Notes under the pieces: model-generated
Told to the model about the DNA's origin: nothing
Seen by the model: only the letters and a program-made list of their open reading frames with translations
Database searches by the model: none
Shown here: piece by piece, positions 1 to 13,000 of the stretch
Position numbering within the stretch: the stretch's first letter is position 1
How the letters are laid out: every line of letters starts with the position of its first letter
Translations under genes and position numbers: made by a program
From: Ursus arctos
Lineage: Eukaryota; Chordata; Mammalia; Carnivora; Ursidae
Length of the DNA: 64,000 nt
Direction: 5' to 3'
Assembly: GCF_023065955.2 (NCBI RefSeq)
Contig: NW_026623008.1
Coordinates: forward strand, 23,184,001-23,248,000

Positions 1-1002
1 CTCGGCAGTGACCAGCCTAAGAAGAGCAGGCAGCACTGGTATACGAAGTCAGCACACGGGGCTCTGGCAGTGAGGCACCCAGGGGCTGTCCTGGGCTCGG
101 AGGAAGTCTCAGTTCTGTTGCTATTTTGCTGTTTGCCCCTGGGATGCCCTCAGCCTCTCTGGGCCTCATTGCCTCACATGGACAGCGAGAAGTTAGACCA
201 AGGTGGCCCTTCTAGCTCTGCCAGTTGTGCTATGTCTGTTTTCAGAGGAAAGAGGCTCCCCCCGAAGGTTGCAGGCTCCCTGCCTCGCCCTGTGGGTCAT
301 AAGGCCCTCACCCCAAGCTTAGAAGTCAATTTGGGGCCTCATTATTCTACCCAACCATCACCTCCAGGGAGCCCAGAGGTTGGGCTGAGACAGGGATGTC
401 AGCCCCCAGACCAAGGCAGAGCTAGTCTCCAAGCTATCAAGTCAAGCCCAGGGGCAGCCAGTGTGGGCACCCCCCAGGCTGCCGCTCCTTCCGACCCTTG
501 TCACCAGCCCGCAGGCCATGTCTGCCTCTCTGGGCCCTTGAGGACAATCTGCGCATGTTCCGTTCCTGCTGTTGTCAGACCCGGAAGGTGAATGGCCAGA
601 GCTGCTCTGGCTTCAGGACTCCGGGGTTCACAGTCTGGATGTGCTTCCCTCCTCCCCCCAGCAACTCCCCCTCTCATCCCCCCATCCCCCTGGAGATGAA
701 GCCAGCCCACTGCGCTCCAGTCACCACCTCTCACACAGCCCTCTGCCTCCTGCCCACCCCCGGCTCCCAGCAGGCAGACACTGGGCAGCAAGGCAGGCAT
801 CCTGGGCCCAGCAGCCCTGCTGGGGCCACGGGTCTGTGGCCCTGTGGCACTTGCTGAGTCTAGGCTGGAGGTCTCTTTCCCCACCGTTGACATAACTGAG
901 CCAGTTCTTGAATTTCCAAAGGCCCGACCGTCGGGGTGGAATGGGGTATGGGAGCTGCATGGCTCAGATCTGTGGCTGTGGCCCACTTGGGGTCCCACTC
1001 AC

Positions 1003-1065
1003 CTTCTCCGCTTGGGGTCCAGGTGGGCCGGGTGCTCCTGCTTTGCCTGGGAATCCAGGGGGACC
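1003..1065 (-). CDS. COL16A1: COL16A1 exon 57: collagenous, last exon in window
   Basis: 63 nt, residues 1186-1206, ending GPPGPQAEK, a short break also seen in human. The next expected exon (human GSEGIRG...) is not found in 1-1002, so the window ends in the following intron. Confidence 0.95.
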
Positions 1066-4000
1066 CTACATCAACAACGGAGCAGGCCAGAATGAGAGTG
1101 GAGCTGGAGGGGGTGCTCCTTTTCCTTCCTCCTGGGTCTGCTTCACTATGGTTAATACGATGCATTTTGATGCATTTTGACTTCCTAGAAACACCACCTA
1201 GGAGTGTTACTGCTGGCTGGCCTGCGGCGCTGGGGCCCACCCAGGAGGCTCTGCCCTCCAGGTCCTGGCTCCTGGAATCAGGCCTGGCCACCCAGGCTGT
1301 TCCTCCATGCCTCTTCCCTCCCCTCCCCAGGCCCATCCTAGCCCAGCCTGGCCTGGTCAGGTCAGGCCTGCCCCTCCCAAATAGGACCACATAGACAGGG
1401 CTGGCTTTGTGTCTTCACTCACCGGTGGGCCGGGAAAGCCTGGCTGGCCTTGAAATCCCTAGGGGAAGAAGCAAGGGACAGTGTGCTGTGCCGCCCTCTC
1501 TCTCCATCCTGGGAGCCCGGATGGAAAGAGTGACCGGGTAAGGCTGCCTCGAGCCATGGGGCCTTGTCCTCCACTCTGCCCAAGATACCCAGCAGGTGAA
1601 GCTCTAGTCACAAGGTAGGAGGTTACAAGGATGGGTGAGGGCTGGAGGCTAGAGCTGGTCACCCCTACACATGGGAGGCCACCAGAGAGAAGACCCAGCC
1701 CCTTCCCTGTGCCCACCCCCCTTCCAGCTCTCCCCCATGGTCAGGACAGCCAGCCAGGTCCCATGGTCACTCACCTGGTCGCCCTTCTCTCCCGAGTTCC
1801 CTTGGGGGCCTCGCTCTCCTCGGGGACCCTGTCACCACAGAGAACAAGGCAGCTGGAACCCAGTCTTTCTTCCCTTAGACCCCAGGGCTGGGCCCGGACC
1901 AGGAGTCCCCATGTCCACAGTCCCCTGTCTCCTCCTTCACTCACCGCCGGGCCTGGGGGACCTGGGAGGCCTTCAGATCCTGGTGGGCCCTGGGGACATG
2001 ACGGAGCAGAATCAGTCACTCTGACTGGGGGAGGTGGAGATCAGGGGACAGGGGCAGAGAGTAGACGGGACAGGACGGGACGTGGTGGGAGGCTGCTCTA
2101 AGCCGGCAGGACTCCTCCCCCTGGTTTGCTCCAGCTTCCCTTCTCTTGCCTGAGCTATTGAACCAGCCTCTTAACTAGTCCTGCCACCTCCTAGCTCACT
2201 GCAATCCAGCCAGCAACTGGCTGCCATCTCTTCTTCTCCAACATAGCTCTGATTATAATACTCTTGCTCCAAAGCCTTCCATGGCTCCCCTCTGTGCAAC
2301 TGAATGAGGTACATATTTTCCACCAGTGCTGGGTTTTGAGGCATCCTGTGATCTGGTACGACTCACCCTTTCGTGCTTCATTTCCCTCTCCCTGTCTTAT
2401 CTTCTGCCTTGCTTGGTCAGACGGCTATTCTCTGAACATACTTTCTACATTTGTACCCCTGGGCCTTTGCACGGCTGTCCTTTCTCCCTAGAATGCTTAC
2501 TGTTCCTCTATCCTTTCTGGGGCTCTTAAAACCTTGCCAAGGGATTAGATGGCTCTGATCTCTTCCTGAGGTGCCCCCACCCATGGCCTCCCCCTTCGGG
2601 ATTCCCCAGGATAGATAAGCCTGTGCCCTCCCCCAGTCCCCACTCTATTCAAGGCTCAGCTCAAACAGCACCTTCACAGAAAGGCCTCCTGATCCTCTGC
2701 CTAATAGCATGCTGTACACCACCCAGCCCCTTACCCTGCTCTCTTTTCTCCATTGCTTTCTCATCATTTATATATATTGGCTTATTCATCTGTTATGTGC
2801 CTCCCTCACTGGAATGTGGGCTCCTGACGTCAAGGGGCACAAGTGCCTGTTTTACTCACTGTGGCACCCCCAGGACAGCCTGGCACCCAGAAGGCCCCAG
2901 AGGAGTGTCTCTTATTAAGTAAATGCGCACAGGGCCTCCTACATCGCACCCAGGCCTCACCAACTTGTGAGGGGAAGGTAAGACTAAGGTTTGGCAGGTT
3001 GGTCTCAGCCGGACGTGGGTGCGAGTCCAGACTCTGCCCTAACTCACTCGCTCACTCACTGAGGGCAGCATACTGGGTGAGCCATGTCACTTCCCAAGCC
3101 TCAGGGATAACCTCACGGATGGGATGTCCTCACCTGAGAACAGCCCCGGCCCCTGCGCTCACCTAGCCTGGAAGGGTGGCTCTGGGCTTGCGGGGTCAGG
3201 CCAGGCTCCACGCTGGGTCGAGGGTCCCCCGCCTGCCCCGCCCCCGCCCGGCTTTGCAGAGAAGGAGGAGGCTCTCCTGCCGGCTGATTCCAGGCCCCTT
3301 GCCCCTTGGCGGCCCTGGCCAGCCCATCTCCACAAAACCTGCTGGGATCCTCCCTCCAGCCTCCCCTCCGCAGCAAGCAGCTTCCTGCCGGCCAGCCAGC
3401 GCCGCAGCTGGAGTGACTCAGGGGGCAGGGAAGCAGGGGGCAGGTCTCTCCCTTCGAAGGCTGCTGGGAAAGTCCGGGGGGGTGGGGGGGCAGTGGAGGC
3501 GGGGCAGGGACTGCTCCATTTGGAGTTCTTCCTCCTGCCCCTCCCCCCACATTGAGCTGCGACTCACGACTCACCGATTCTCCCTTCTCTCCTGGGGGCC
3601 CGACGTAGCCCCGCTCCCCCTTGATGCCCTGAGCAGAGAGAGAGCTGAATTAGCCCCGTGGCCCGCCGTCATGGCGCTAATACGAGGGGTGGGGACTGCA
3701 GCTGGCACAAGCTGGCACTGACAGGCAGATGGCACCGAGGACGACGGCTGGGGGAGGAGGATGGGGCTGCTCCCTACACGCCACTGCAGCCTCAGTGAAA
3801 AGCGGGGACACGCCCACCCAGCAGCCTCCTGCCCAGGGTAGTCTTCCTTGGGTCTCCCCACCTCTCCTGTCCTACCCTCCAGGAGGCAGAGCTCAGTCCT
3901 GGGGTCTGGGTGGTCTCCCCACCTCTCCTGCCCTACTCTCCAGGAGGCAGAGCTCAGGCCTGGGATCTGGGTGCTCGGAGAGTCTGGCCCTCTGTGTGCA

Positions 4001-7000
4001 GTGGCTGCAGTCAACCTCCCAAGTGGAGTGACAGGGCCATGCTGCACTACCACAGGGGCTTTGGGGAGACCTGCATGGATGGATGGACAGACAGATGGAT
4101 GGCCTGGCAGAGGCACAGGCTGAAATGCTTGGAAGGGAGGGAGCCTGCTGGGGGATGTGCCAGCCTGGCCCCGCCCTCACCACCACCCCCAGGCTCTGCT
4201 ACCCCCAGAGCCAGCTTCCCCTTACTCACAGGCAGTCCTGGGGGGCCCATGGCACCTGGGTAGCCAGGCTGCCCTGGAGGACCCTACAAAGAAAGGTAAA
4301 ATTATGGACCAGCTCCCCAACATTTCTGTTTCCCCCCTCCCTGGGCAAAAAGAGTAGCCATAGCTAGGATGCCTGAGCTGCCCACTGAGCAGACGCACGC
4401 CCATCCCAGGACAGCCACAACCTTGGGCCGGCTCCCAAAGGCCCAGGTCCCTCTGGCTGAGACCACCATCACAAGCCTGGGGCTGGGTGACAAGTTGTAG
4501 CCCAGCCAGGACCTGGGAGCTGAGCCAGAAGAAATGGCCCAGAGCTGGGAGGATGAGTTTGAGAGCAAGAGAAGTGGGGCGTGGAAGGGGTAACTGAAGG
4601 CCGATGTAGGAGGAGCGAGGGAGAAGAGCCCCCAGGATGCTGCTGGAAGCTGGGGGCAGGGCTGTTTGCTCTGTCCAGGGGGTCAGGGCACAAGGAGATC
4701 AGCCTCCTTTGATCCCGAGGGGGTGCAAAGACCCCCAATCTGAGGGATCAGGGGCAGCGAGTTTCAAAAGGAGTCCACCGCCCGTCCCCTACTCGGCAGC
4801 CATCCCCGGGGGGCCCCACCTCTGCCTCCCCAAGGCTGCTCACCCATTGCCTTCCCCTGCCGGCCCCCTCTTACCGGTTCCCCCTTCTCTCCTGTCAGGC
4901 CCCTGAGGCCTCGCTCTCCTTGAAGACCCTTGGAGAGAAAAATCATAAGAACCTGCAGGGGAAGTCTGTCCCCACCCAGCCCCCAGCTCCTTTTGCTTGC
5001 CCTGCAGCCTTCTGTCCCCAGTCCAGGCACAGCTGGGCGTCACTGATGCCCTCCCTTAGGGTCCCCTGCGAGGTGACCGCGGGTGTACCCCAGAAGGATA
5101 ACTGTGAGAGATGTAGACTCCCACATAGGGGTGCCTCTCAAGCGCATACCCCCGAGACAGGTAACTCCAGAGATGTGCCCCCCCAGGGAGGTGACCCCCA
5201 GGGGGTGCCTCTCAGGCCGGTGACTGTCACTGGTGTGCCCTACTTCGGGAAGTGGCGGGGCTGTACCTTCAGGAGGTTGACACATGTGTGCGCCCCTCAG
5301 GGGCAACCGTGAGGAGAGGTACCCCTACAGTGGTGCTGTTTGACCAAATGTATCACTGGATGGCCGACACTTACCTGCCCCCCCCCCAACAAATCACCTC
5401 CTTTTAGGGATGCAGGGGAGAGACACGGGCAGGCCCCCAGAGCAGACCACTCCCTCCAGAGCCATCCCTGTCACGTTTTAGGGTGGAAAGGGAGATCACT
5501 TTCAATGGAAGCCAGAGCCCCCACCCCTCAGGCCTCACCCCGACCTTCGTGGATTCGCCGCAGCGTTAAGGGGGCTGCGTCCGCCCCTTCTCCCTCATGC
5601 CCTCAAGAGATGGTGCCCAAACCTTTCCACAACACAAGACAGATGGCTAGACGGACAGATGGCCCCTTCACCCAAGCAAGCAGAAACAGACAAGGTCCGG
5701 CCAGGATGAGGACGTGGGGACAGATGGAGCGGTGACAAGGAGGGGCCCTGCTCCCTGAGCCTCCATCGCCAAGCCTGGGAGGAGTGGAGCCAGGCCCCAG
5801 GAACACCAGATCTGACAAACAGGCAGTTAGTTTCCGTGACCCGGGAGGGAGCAACAGTGAGGATGGGGATGATTTAAACACACTTGTGACGATGACGAAG
5901 GCAGAACAGGTAACGACACCTGGCGGGAGGAGCAGGCAGCGGCGCCGGGCACGGAGGCGCCGGGCCCCATGACACCCGGACACCCAACCGGCTGGCATCA
6001 CCCAGCCTTGGGCCAGCAGACGGGGCCTGGAGCCGAGGAAGAGGAGAGTCAGAGGAGGAAGCTGGGAGGTTCCTCTAGGACGATGGGAAAGGCGCAAGCA
6101 CGGCTCCCTTCGGATCCGCGGGGTGGCTCGGCACGGCCCTGCCAAGCAGCGGGCCAGCCACCTGTGCCAGCCTGCAATGTGGGGCCCTGAAGCTTTGGCA
6201 TCTCTGCCGGGCTCTGTGCCAGGTGCCTGGCAGGGCCCCAAGAACTACTTCCAGCAAATCTTCAGTCGATAGCGAAGGTGGGAGAAGCAGGAGGCAGAAG
6301 TGAGAAGGGAGGAATCAAGAGGCCCCTAGAGGCACCAGCTTCAAAGAAGAAGGTAATACAGCTCCGAGGCCTGGGGGTTGGGTGGGGAGGAGTGATGTGG
6401 GATTGGGCGAGAGAAAAAGGAGATTGTAGGTGGGGAGAGGGGAGAGAAGATGAAAGAAGCAGGAGCAGAGGGAGAAGGGAAAAGGGAAAGAAGTCGGAGA
6501 CTTGGGAAGATGTCCAAGCCGCTGGGACCGCAGAGAACCCGTGTCGCTATGTGCCTGCAGGGGACAAAGACAAACATGGAGGCGGTAGGGGCGAGGGCTC
6601 CACAGGAAGGGAGACAAGCAAACGCCACAGAGACCTGGCTGGCGGGGGGGAAGGGGAGGTCAAGCAGCGCTAGGTTCTTACAGGCAATCCGGGGGAGCCA
6701 ACAGCACCAGGAAAACCTGGGGGGCCCTGGTGGGAGAAACAGGCAGGTCACAACTCATAGGCACGGTAACCCTGGGCATCGTCTGGGGCAGGAGGTCATG
6801 GGGAGAGGAGGTCACAGGAATATTTCCAAGGCAGCTGGAAAAGAGACTCATTGAAGACACCCGCTCCTCCCCCTTGGCTCCAGGAAGAATGGCTCCGCCA
6901 TCAGCAGAGATGAGAAACAGCCCCCAGAGTCACACGGCCCTGGCCGAGGCCTCCCGAGTCCAGCTGGACACCCTTGCTGGAGTGCAAGCCCATCGTGCCT

Positions 7001-10000
7001 GCCACCTGACCTCCAGATGTCCCCAGCTGGGTGGCTCCTTGCTTCTAAGGTGGCTCCCACCAGCCACTTGTTCTCCAAAGAAAGCGTTTTCAGTTCTTCC
7101 AGTCTTTCCTGGGCACTTCTAGTTTCCCGCCATGGCAACACCATAGAGGACTCCAGGGGAGACATCCCTGGCCTGGCCTTTGTAGACCTGTCCTAGAGAT
7201 GGCCCTACAGAGCGACGCAGGGCTGTTCGGTCTTAGCCCCTGACCCCCGTAGCGACCGGTGGCATGGAGGCATGAAGAGATCTGGTCGGGTTGCCACACA
7301 CTTTCCTGGCAGCCGAGACCATGAGCCAGAAGCTCAGGCCCTCCCGCCAGGGGAGCCTGGGTCCACTGTCCAGGACATTGTAGGGATGGGGAGTGGGAGA
7401 CAAGGGTGTGCCTGAGGGCCTCCCCGAAGCGGGAGCATAGGCACAGCGGGACGGAGCAGACCAGTTCCAGGGGCTTGGGTGGTGGGAGCCTACAGTCCCC
7501 ACAGATGCTCTGATGAGGGCGAGGGGCGGGCGGTAGAATTTCCCTCCTTCTGCCCTGCCCAGCTTCCTGGGTACAAGGCAGCAGAACGGTGTCTGGGCAT
7601 TATGACCCCTTCGAGAGCTTCTCAAGTGGGCCAGGAAACCGCAGATACTTACGATAGGGCCTGGAGGACCCGGGGAGCCCCTCATGCCAGGCGGACCCTG
7701 CAAAGGAAGCCAACGGAAATGCAAGAAGAGGCTCAGGCCCCACAGAGCCCCAGGGTCTCTGTGGCCTTCCCCCCAGCTCGAGTCCTCCCACCGCCCGAGT
7801 CCGCAGAGGGTGGTAGGTGGCAAAGCAGGCCCATTTTAGCTGGTGTTAAACCTTTCGTTCTGTTCATTCAATCATCCAACAAACATTTATTGAGCAGCTA
7901 TTATGTCCCAGACACTAGTCCAGGTGCTGGGGACACGGAAATAGACCAAACATAAAAATCCCTGCCACGTGGCACCGACGCTCTAGGGAAGAGGTGGGCA
8001 GTGACAAATAAAACAGGGGCTGGCCCATGGTCCTCAGTAGATGCGTGTGGAATGTTCTAAATGAATGAAATGCACGGTCTTCAGAGGGTGACACGTGCAC
8101 TGCATGGAGGGCCTAGGGGTTCCAGGGTTAGTGTATGTGTGGGGGGTCAGTTTGCGAGAGAGCAGGGAAGGTGTCCCTGAGAAGGTGATATCTGAGCAAA
8201 GGGGCGAAGGAGCGAGCCCCGGAGAGGAGCTGCGGGCAAAGGAAGCGGCTGGAGGGGGTGGAAGGGCATCCCCTGGGCCGAGAGCAGCCAGTGTGCCAAC
8301 AGAGCGAGGGACTCCGAGCCGTGAGAGGTGCCAGGTGATCTGGGACTGGGAGGCCCCTGAAGGACTCCCAAGAGACAGGGAGCCACCAGAGGGCCCAGGA
8401 GGACACTTGGCAGGAACGAAACTGCCCCCCCCCCCCTCCAGGAACTGAGGGCCACTTGCGTGGAGACACCGGCCGGGCCCTGGTCTTACCTCTTCTCCTC
8501 TCTGGCCGGGCAGTCCCGGAGGACCGGGCAGGCCGGGGCTCCCCGCACAGCCTGGATCCCCCTCGCTGTTGTCTCCCTGGAGTGGGACGGGGATGGTGAG
8601 CTGAGCAGCCAGGGCCCTCCCTGCAGGGCCCGGGGCACAGGCAAGGAGCGGGCACGGGTACACTCACCCGGGCCTCCTCAGCTCTTGGGCGCTCCCGCTC
8701 TGCGAAGCACTGGGGGGGACAACAGGAGGCCCTCCGTCAAGCGAGGCAGCCGGGTGCTCTCCCCACACCAAGCCACCCCGGAGCCCAGCCTCCTACCCGG
8801 GCACAGCTGTCCAGGCCTGGTGCGCCGGGGATACCCTGGTCTCCCTTCTCTCCTTTTTCCAGGAATGCCACCGGGTGGGCTGTCTGCCCCTGGACGCAGT
8901 CCCCGCAGATGCTCTGACAAGAAAAAGGAGAGGGCAGTGGGGCATGAATCCCAGGAGGCCAGGGCGGGCCGAATGGGGGAACCCCAGCCCGAACTCAGCC
9001 AGGGCACCCCGCCCGGCACTCCCCCCCCTCCCCCCACCCACACCCTCTCTCTCCCCAGCCACATCTCTGCGGCAGCTTTGCTCCATCCTCAGGGGACCCA
9101 ATCCCAGCACTGGCTTTGAGTTTCCTCCAGGAAGCAGCTCTGTGGGGCCAAGCCAGAGCCACTTTCCAGACAGGCGTGTGGGAGGAGGTGGAGGGGCCCG
9201 CAGAGGGACCATCTGTCCCGGCTGTTCCTGCAACCTGCACCCACTGTGAGGACACGCCACGAGGATTCGGGCTGCAAAGGCCGGCTCCAAACACCAGCTT
9301 CTCTGCCCAAGGGCGCAAAGGAGCGGCTGCAGGAGGAGCCAGACCCTTTGCAGACACCCTCTGGGGTGCGGCTGGCCCTCCTGCCCCCCCAGATCCTGAC
9401 TGTCACGGGCTCCCCGGTTCGCCCACCCATGGAAGGGTGTCCCTGGACCCCTGGGCAGGAGCCCCTGCTCCACGTTCACTGTGCACTGCCCAGCCCAGTG
9501 ATAGTGGTTGGCACTGACTCAGCACGCATGATGCTAGCCATCGTACTAGGCCTGTGCTCATGGTCCCATTCACTCCTGCCAGTGCAGTGAGGCAGGTAAT
9601 CTGGTAAGCATTCTGGAGATGAGAAAGCCGATGCGCGAAGACACAGCATGACTTGTCTCAAGTGGGGGCCCGTGCTGGACCCCACTCTGCTGAGGCCAGA
9701 GCTGGCACTTGGTCCACGGGCCCAGGCTTCTTCTGGGGTGCCGTCTGACTCCTTCTCCAGACCACACTGAGTTCCAGTTTGGGTTCCTCCACAGACCACT
9801 TGGTTAAGAGGCCGTCAGATGACATGTGACACAGAAACATGCCAAATCCTGCACTTGGGGTCATGTGATCATGTGCCCAGGGGCAGGAGACATGGGGGAT
9901 CCCTGGCTTGCCAGGAGCCTCAGGGAGAAGAACGGGGGTTTCATTGCCACACTCTACTGTGATCCAACCCATAGTGGCCGTCAGGAGGTTAACCCAACTG

Positions 10001-13000
10001 CAAGCTGCTTCTGGAGACATCTGCTGTCCAGAGCGGGAACGGGGCAGGTGGTCCTCAGACTCTGGCCTGACCAGGACCCACGGGGAAAGTGGGAGGTCCG
10101 GGACACTGGCTAGCCGGTACTAGACGGGGGTGACCAGGATGGGGTGGGGGCTCTGGAGGGACCCCAGAGGATGCTGAGCTGGAGGAGAGGAGAATCCAGA
10201 TCTTATCTCCAGAGGTGACTGAGCAAGTGAGGCCCATGTCACCCCTGGTGCCCGGCATGGGAGGCCAGACCAGGCCAGAGCCCTCAGTGTGGTCTTGACG
10301 TTATTGACAGCACTGGCACGGGCCGACCCTGTCAGGACCTCATGTCCCCTCTCCTGCACCACTAGAACTGCTCCTGAAATCCTGTTTCTTCCCTGGATTC
10401 TTTCTGGATTGACCAGAGGACAGCTGAAGCCTTCTTCCAGGCCCCCAACCCAGTCCCGTCAAAGAACATAAGTAACCTCCACGGCTCCGTGCCTAAGGAC
10501 CCCACATGTGCACTCTCACCCTCCCGCTCTGCTCTAGAAGCCTCTAGACCCTGCCCTGGTGTGACCAGGGTGGTACAGGGCCTCACTGGTGGCTCCTATG
10601 GGCAGGCCTTGGGGCAGGAACTGCCCCCAACATCCACCATGGGGGTACCTTGGCAGGATTCCTTCAAACACACGTTTAGCAAGGAAGACTGAGGGTTCGT
10701 TACTCGCCAGGCACTGTGCTAGGCCCTCTGAGACAGCCGCTTGGAGAATGCACATTCATGGCAAACAGCTCCCGTCTGCAGCTCTCCCTGCGCAGTGCTG
10801 AGCACTTCCTACAACGATCCCCTTAGGAAGCTTCTCTGCCAATTCCTCCTCCTTCCCTCACTACCCTCTTACCTTAAGGAGGTGCTGTTCAATTGGTAAG
10901 GATCCCTGCAGGAGACAAGACAGGAGGGCTCAGGCAGGTGAGGGGAAGGGGGATGGAGACTTACGGGATCAGGGGGAGCCTCAGGAAGCCACATGCCACC
11001 CTGGCTTCTCCCTGCCTCGCAGGAGGGAGGGAAGAGGGCCCCCACTGCAGCTAAGGGAGCTGGCACGGCCAGCTCAGCCCTGGGAAGGGCAAGGAGGGGG
11101 CTGTACGGTGACCCAGGCTGGTACCTACCAGTTCCGCAGTTAGCCCGGGCTGTCCGGGCAAACCGGTGTTTCCAGGCACTCCCTGCAGCCAGGAAGAGAC
11201 GTGAGTGAGTGGACTCTTCTCTTGAGCCCGAAGGCCACCCTGCTTCATGCCCCCAGCCCCATGCCCCTTCTCTTCCTGCAGCACCGAGAGCCCGGCGGGC
11301 ACAAGGCTGGCGTCCATGCTTAGCTCTAAATCTCCAGACCATTTGGGGGGAACATTGAGGAGGCCCAGGAGGGTGACCCCCAAAAGCAGTCCAACAGGAA
11401 GTTTTCCCTACATGTTAGCGGAACGTCAGAAATCGGACAGAGGGTCTTCAACCTTGTAAGTAACCATGTTTCTTTCAGTGCTTGTCCATTTCCTATCGAA
11501 TCTCACTGATTCAGTGCCCTTGGTGGGCTAGGTGGTATCCCACCCAACTTAGAACAAAGAATTCAGACACACTAAGTGCCTTGCCCGAGGTCACAAGATG
11601 AGCCAAGTGCAGAGGTGAGATTAAGAGTCAGGACCCCTGGCTCCAATCCCTGCTCTCTTAACCACGATTCCAGCACCCTCCCCAAAAGACATTCCCCAGA
11701 ACACTCGTGTACACAACAAGGTGGAGGCTTGGGAACCAGACCTATGCAGGTGCGAACACCGACTACCTAGGTAACTTCTGGCAGCTTACTTGGAAAAAAA
11801 AAAAATCCCTGTGCCTCAGTTTCCTTATCTGTGAAACAGGGAACCTCTGTGGTGAAGTATAAAGGAGACCGTGACTGTGAGGAGGTATTTGCCACCCAGA
11901 CTCCCTGTGGCCCCTGCAGGCTCAGGATGCACATTTGCATATTATCCCACGGAGGATATGTTCCCTTTTCAATCCCTTTTCAATCCCCAGTGCCCGACAC
12001 AGAGGGGGCAGGCATTAAATACAGGCTGAGTGAATGCACCGCTGCACGCCCTGCACTCCCCGCACGGGAATTCCTTGGCCCGTTCTGAGAGCTGGCCTCC
12101 CTTCAAGTCCCGGTTCCCAGGACAGAACCCAGCCACCTTCCCCGGCAAGCCCGCCCTGTTCCAGGCCAGGTTCTACCAAGGCCCAAGGCAGACTGGAGGC
12201 AGCCTCCCTCCCACAAGCTCCTGCGCCCCTCCCTCTGCACCCTGAGTGAGTTCACAGGGTAATGGGCTCAGGACAGTGGCCGGCACAGGGAAAAGGCCTT
12301 GAACCTGGTCGTTATCCTTATGCACCTAAATCCGCCTGCTCCACTTGCTGTTGCCCATGTGTGAGTTCAAGCCTGATACTTGGTGATTTTCTTTCCCTGC
12401 CCTCCTGGAACTAAATATCCCACCTGTTGTCCTACCATAGAAGCCAAGAGCTACCCACTCACTGGCTACTAACTATGTAGCCTCAGGCACATTGCTTGAC
12501 CTCGCTGCCTCAGTTTCCCCTTCTGGGAAATGGATAGAGGATTCCAGGAGATTTCGTTACTTGGGCAAATAAATGCTATCTCTGGGCCCGTTTCTGAGCC
12601 TAAAGACGGGAGCTGCCGGACCCTCCCTTCCTTGAAAGGACCGCAGGGCCGACCTGGCGAGGAAGAGCTGCATCTTGCCTGGCACAGGGCAGGTGCCTGT
12701 TAGTGGCAGCCTTGGCTTGGTCTCCGGCACTGGCACTGGGCGAGGACTCCGGTGCCTGGGACCAGACTCTGCAGTCACTCTTTTCTGCCTTGTTCCCCCA
12801 GCATGTCTTGGCAGGGTTCACACTCCATCAGCCTGTTAATGGGTCACTTTGAAATGACTCTCATGCTTCCCCAAGCAAACTGCAAGACCCCTGCAGACAG
12901 ATTCCTGCTTCCTGGTGGTGCGGCAGGAGGCTGGGACACTTGGTAAATGTGTGGTTGGCCCATGGGGGACTGAGAGCTGGCTCCGGTTCTGAGCTCTTGA

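Noticed and set aside
1..1002. Further COL16A1 exon before the left edge
   Set aside because: No minus-strand Gly-X-Y stretch with splice sites was found; the open frames here are incidental to GC-rich sequence.
8460..9119. Plus-strand open frame of 219 codons
   Set aside because: It lies opposite COL16A1 exons 46-48. GC-rich Gly-X-Y exons keep the reverse strand open. No splice signals or recognisable protein.
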